Assembly: GCA_029939875.1 (NCBI GenBank)
Contig: JAOZSC010000147.1
Location: 331-6,712, forward strand
Length of the DNA stretch: 6,382 nt
Origin: Desulfobacterales bacterium
GTDB taxonomy: Bacteria > Desulfobacterota > Desulfobacteria > Desulfobacterales > JAFDCJ01
Direction of reading: 5' to 3'
Shown here: piece by piece, positions 5,294 through 6,382 of the stretch
Layout: every line of letters starts with the position of its first letter
Position numbering within the stretch: the first letter of the stretch is position 1
Made by a program: the position numbers and the translations under genes
The notes under the pieces: model-generated
What the model saw: the letters and a program-made list of their open reading frames with translations, nothing else
Told to the model about the DNA's origin: nothing
Databases searched by the model: none

Positions 5294-6382
5294 TCAGGAT
5301 AACCGGATCAGGGAGGGATCATAATCCGGCGGGGCCTCATAGCCCAGAAGGTTGCAGATCGTGGCGGCCACGTTGCTCAAGCCCGGCGTGTCGGGCAGCC
5401 TAAGGGCAAATCGATTGGCTGCCGAATAATCCTTGATAATGAAGGGCACGGGGTTTTTCGTGTGAGCAACCATGGGGGTGCGCAGTCCGTTTTTTTCGGT
5501 CCACATGCAGTCCGCGTTGCCGTGATCGGCTGTGACCATGGCGACCCCCTTCGCGGCGCTGACGGCGTCGAGCAGCCGGCCCTGGCACAGGTCGACGGTT
5601 TCAACGGCGATGCGGATGGAAATGGGAATCCCGGTGTGGCCCACCATGTCGCCGTTGGCATAATTTAAACGGATGAACTTGTACTTTCCGCTTTTCACCG
5701 CCTCGATGACAGCATCGGTAATTTCGGCCGCCTTCATCCAGGGGCGCAGATCGAAGGTAATTTTATCCGAGGGAATCTCCACGTATTTTTCAAGTTTTTC
5801 GTCAATGTAGCCCGAATTGTTGCCGTTCCAGAAATAGGTCACGTGGCCGAACTTCTGGGTTTCCGAAATGGCATAGGAAGTCACCGACTGGGCGCAGAGG
5901 TATTGCCCCAGGGTGCGATCGAAAGCCGGTGGTTCGACGAGGTAGTTTTTTGGAATGTGGGCGTCGCCGTCATATTGCATCATGCCGGCATAAAAGACAT
6001 TTGGGACACGCTGCCGGTCGAACTTGTTGAAATCCGCGTCTTCGAATGCCCGGGAGATTTCGATGGCCCGGTCTCCCCGGAAATTGAACAATACCACCGC
6101 ATTGCCGTTTTCAATGGTGCCGACGGGCTGGCCGTCCTGCTGAATCACAAATGATGGCATGTACTGGTCGGTGAGTTTCGGGTCTTCATCGTAGTAGGTC
6201 TGGATGGCCTGGGTGGCGGAGGAAAAACCGCGTCCCTCCCCGAGGACATGGGCCTTCCAGCCGTTTTCCACCACTTCCCAGTCGGCCTCATAGCGGTCCA
6301 TGGTAGTGACCATACGCCCGCCGCCGGAAGCAATGCGATAGTCACGACCGTCGGTTGAAAGCCCAGCGATTTTTTTTCCCAA
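5294..6382 (-). CDS. gpmI: Cofactor-independent phosphoglycerate mutase, plant-like type (5' end missing)
   Basis: The enzyme interconverts 3- and 2-phosphoglycerate in glycolysis and gluconeogenesis without 2,3-bisphosphoglycerate, using two metal ions; it is cytosolic. The 362 residues visible are roughly the last two thirds of a protein of about 550 aa. The gene runs off the right edge, so the catalytic serine and the first metal ligands are not seen, and the TTG at the edge is an internal leucine codon rather than a start. Visible motifs (numbering from the edge): ASGGGRM..TMDRYEADW (18-35), FNFRGDR (99-105, substrate arginines), YAGMMQYDGD (131-140), ISETQKFGHVTYFWNGN (172-188), NGDMVGHTG (243-251, metal ligands Asp245/His249), TADHGNAD (284-291, Asp286/His287) and AHTKNPVPF (306-314, His307). 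The SGGGRM/MDRYEADW and FGHVTYFWNGN wording is that of the plant-type subgroup rather than the shorter Bacillus type. It is convergent with folP, 47 bases away, so not in that operon. Confidence 0.95.
   Translation of the reverse strand: MGKKIAGLSTDGRDYRIASGGGRMVTTMDRYEADWEVVENGWKAHVLGEGRGFSSATQAIQTYYDEDPKLTDQYMPSFVIQQDGQPVGTIENGNAVVLFNFRGDRAIEISRAFEDADFNKFDRQRVPNVFYAGMMQYDGDAHIPKNYLVEPPAFDRTLGQYLCAQSVTSYAISETQKFGHVTYFWNGNNSGYIDEKLEKYVEIPSDKITFDLRPWMKAAEITDAVIEAVKSGKYKFIRLNYANGDMVGHTGIPISIRIAVETVDLCQGRLLDAVSAAKGVAMVTADHGNADCMWTEKNGLRTPMVAHTKNPVPFIIKDYSAANRFALRLPDTPGLSNVAATICNLLGYEAPPDYDPSLIRLS

Noticed and set aside
6349..6354. DGRD motif near the iPGM edge as the catalytic TDGRD site
   Set aside because: It stands directly before YRIASGGGRM, where homologues have a variable linker end; the true TDGRD would be further upstream, outside the window.

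Overview
The window carries a conserved housekeeping block. Protein sequences, gene order and moderate-to-high GC suggest a Desulfobacterota (former Deltaproteobacteria) chromosome, most likely of the Desulfobacterales type. This is inferred from protein flavour only, with no database search.

Layout: (1) 1-148 is the left edge, with no gene I can assign. (2) 146-401, minus strand, is a signal recognition particle RNA of the LARGE type: Alu domain, long helix 5 and the GGAA-tetraloop S domain. It has its own promoter (408-435) and a U-run end. No coding frame describes this stretch; it was found by reading the minus strand as RNA. (3) 437-654 is non-coding, with GGTTCA-type repeats, a terminator-like hairpin on the plus strand and a sigma70-like promoter for tilS. 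(4) 655-2103 is tilS. (5) 2104-2503 is a 400-base gap. It holds a 151-bp MITE-like element with 20-bp terminal inverted repeats and a 6-bp flanking duplication, then a candidate RpoH (heat-shock) promoter and a foldable leader ahead of ftsH. (6) 2504-4363 is ftsH, starting at TTG. (7) 4326-5246 is folP, overlapping or abutting ftsH. (8) 5294-6382, minus strand, is the C-terminal two thirds of a plant-type cofactor-independent phosphoglycerate mutase, convergent with folP and cut by the window edge.

Functionally, SRP RNA (co-translational membrane targeting), FtsH (membrane protein quality control) and TilS (decoding of AUA by lysidine) serve protein synthesis and membrane proteostasis. FolP supplies folate and very probably shares the ftsH transcript. 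gpmI is glycolytic and sits outside the block. I see no defence system, CRISPR array or other clearly new multi-gene system. The points worth following up are the large SRP RNA in a proteobacterial-type genome, the MITE and the ftsH leader.
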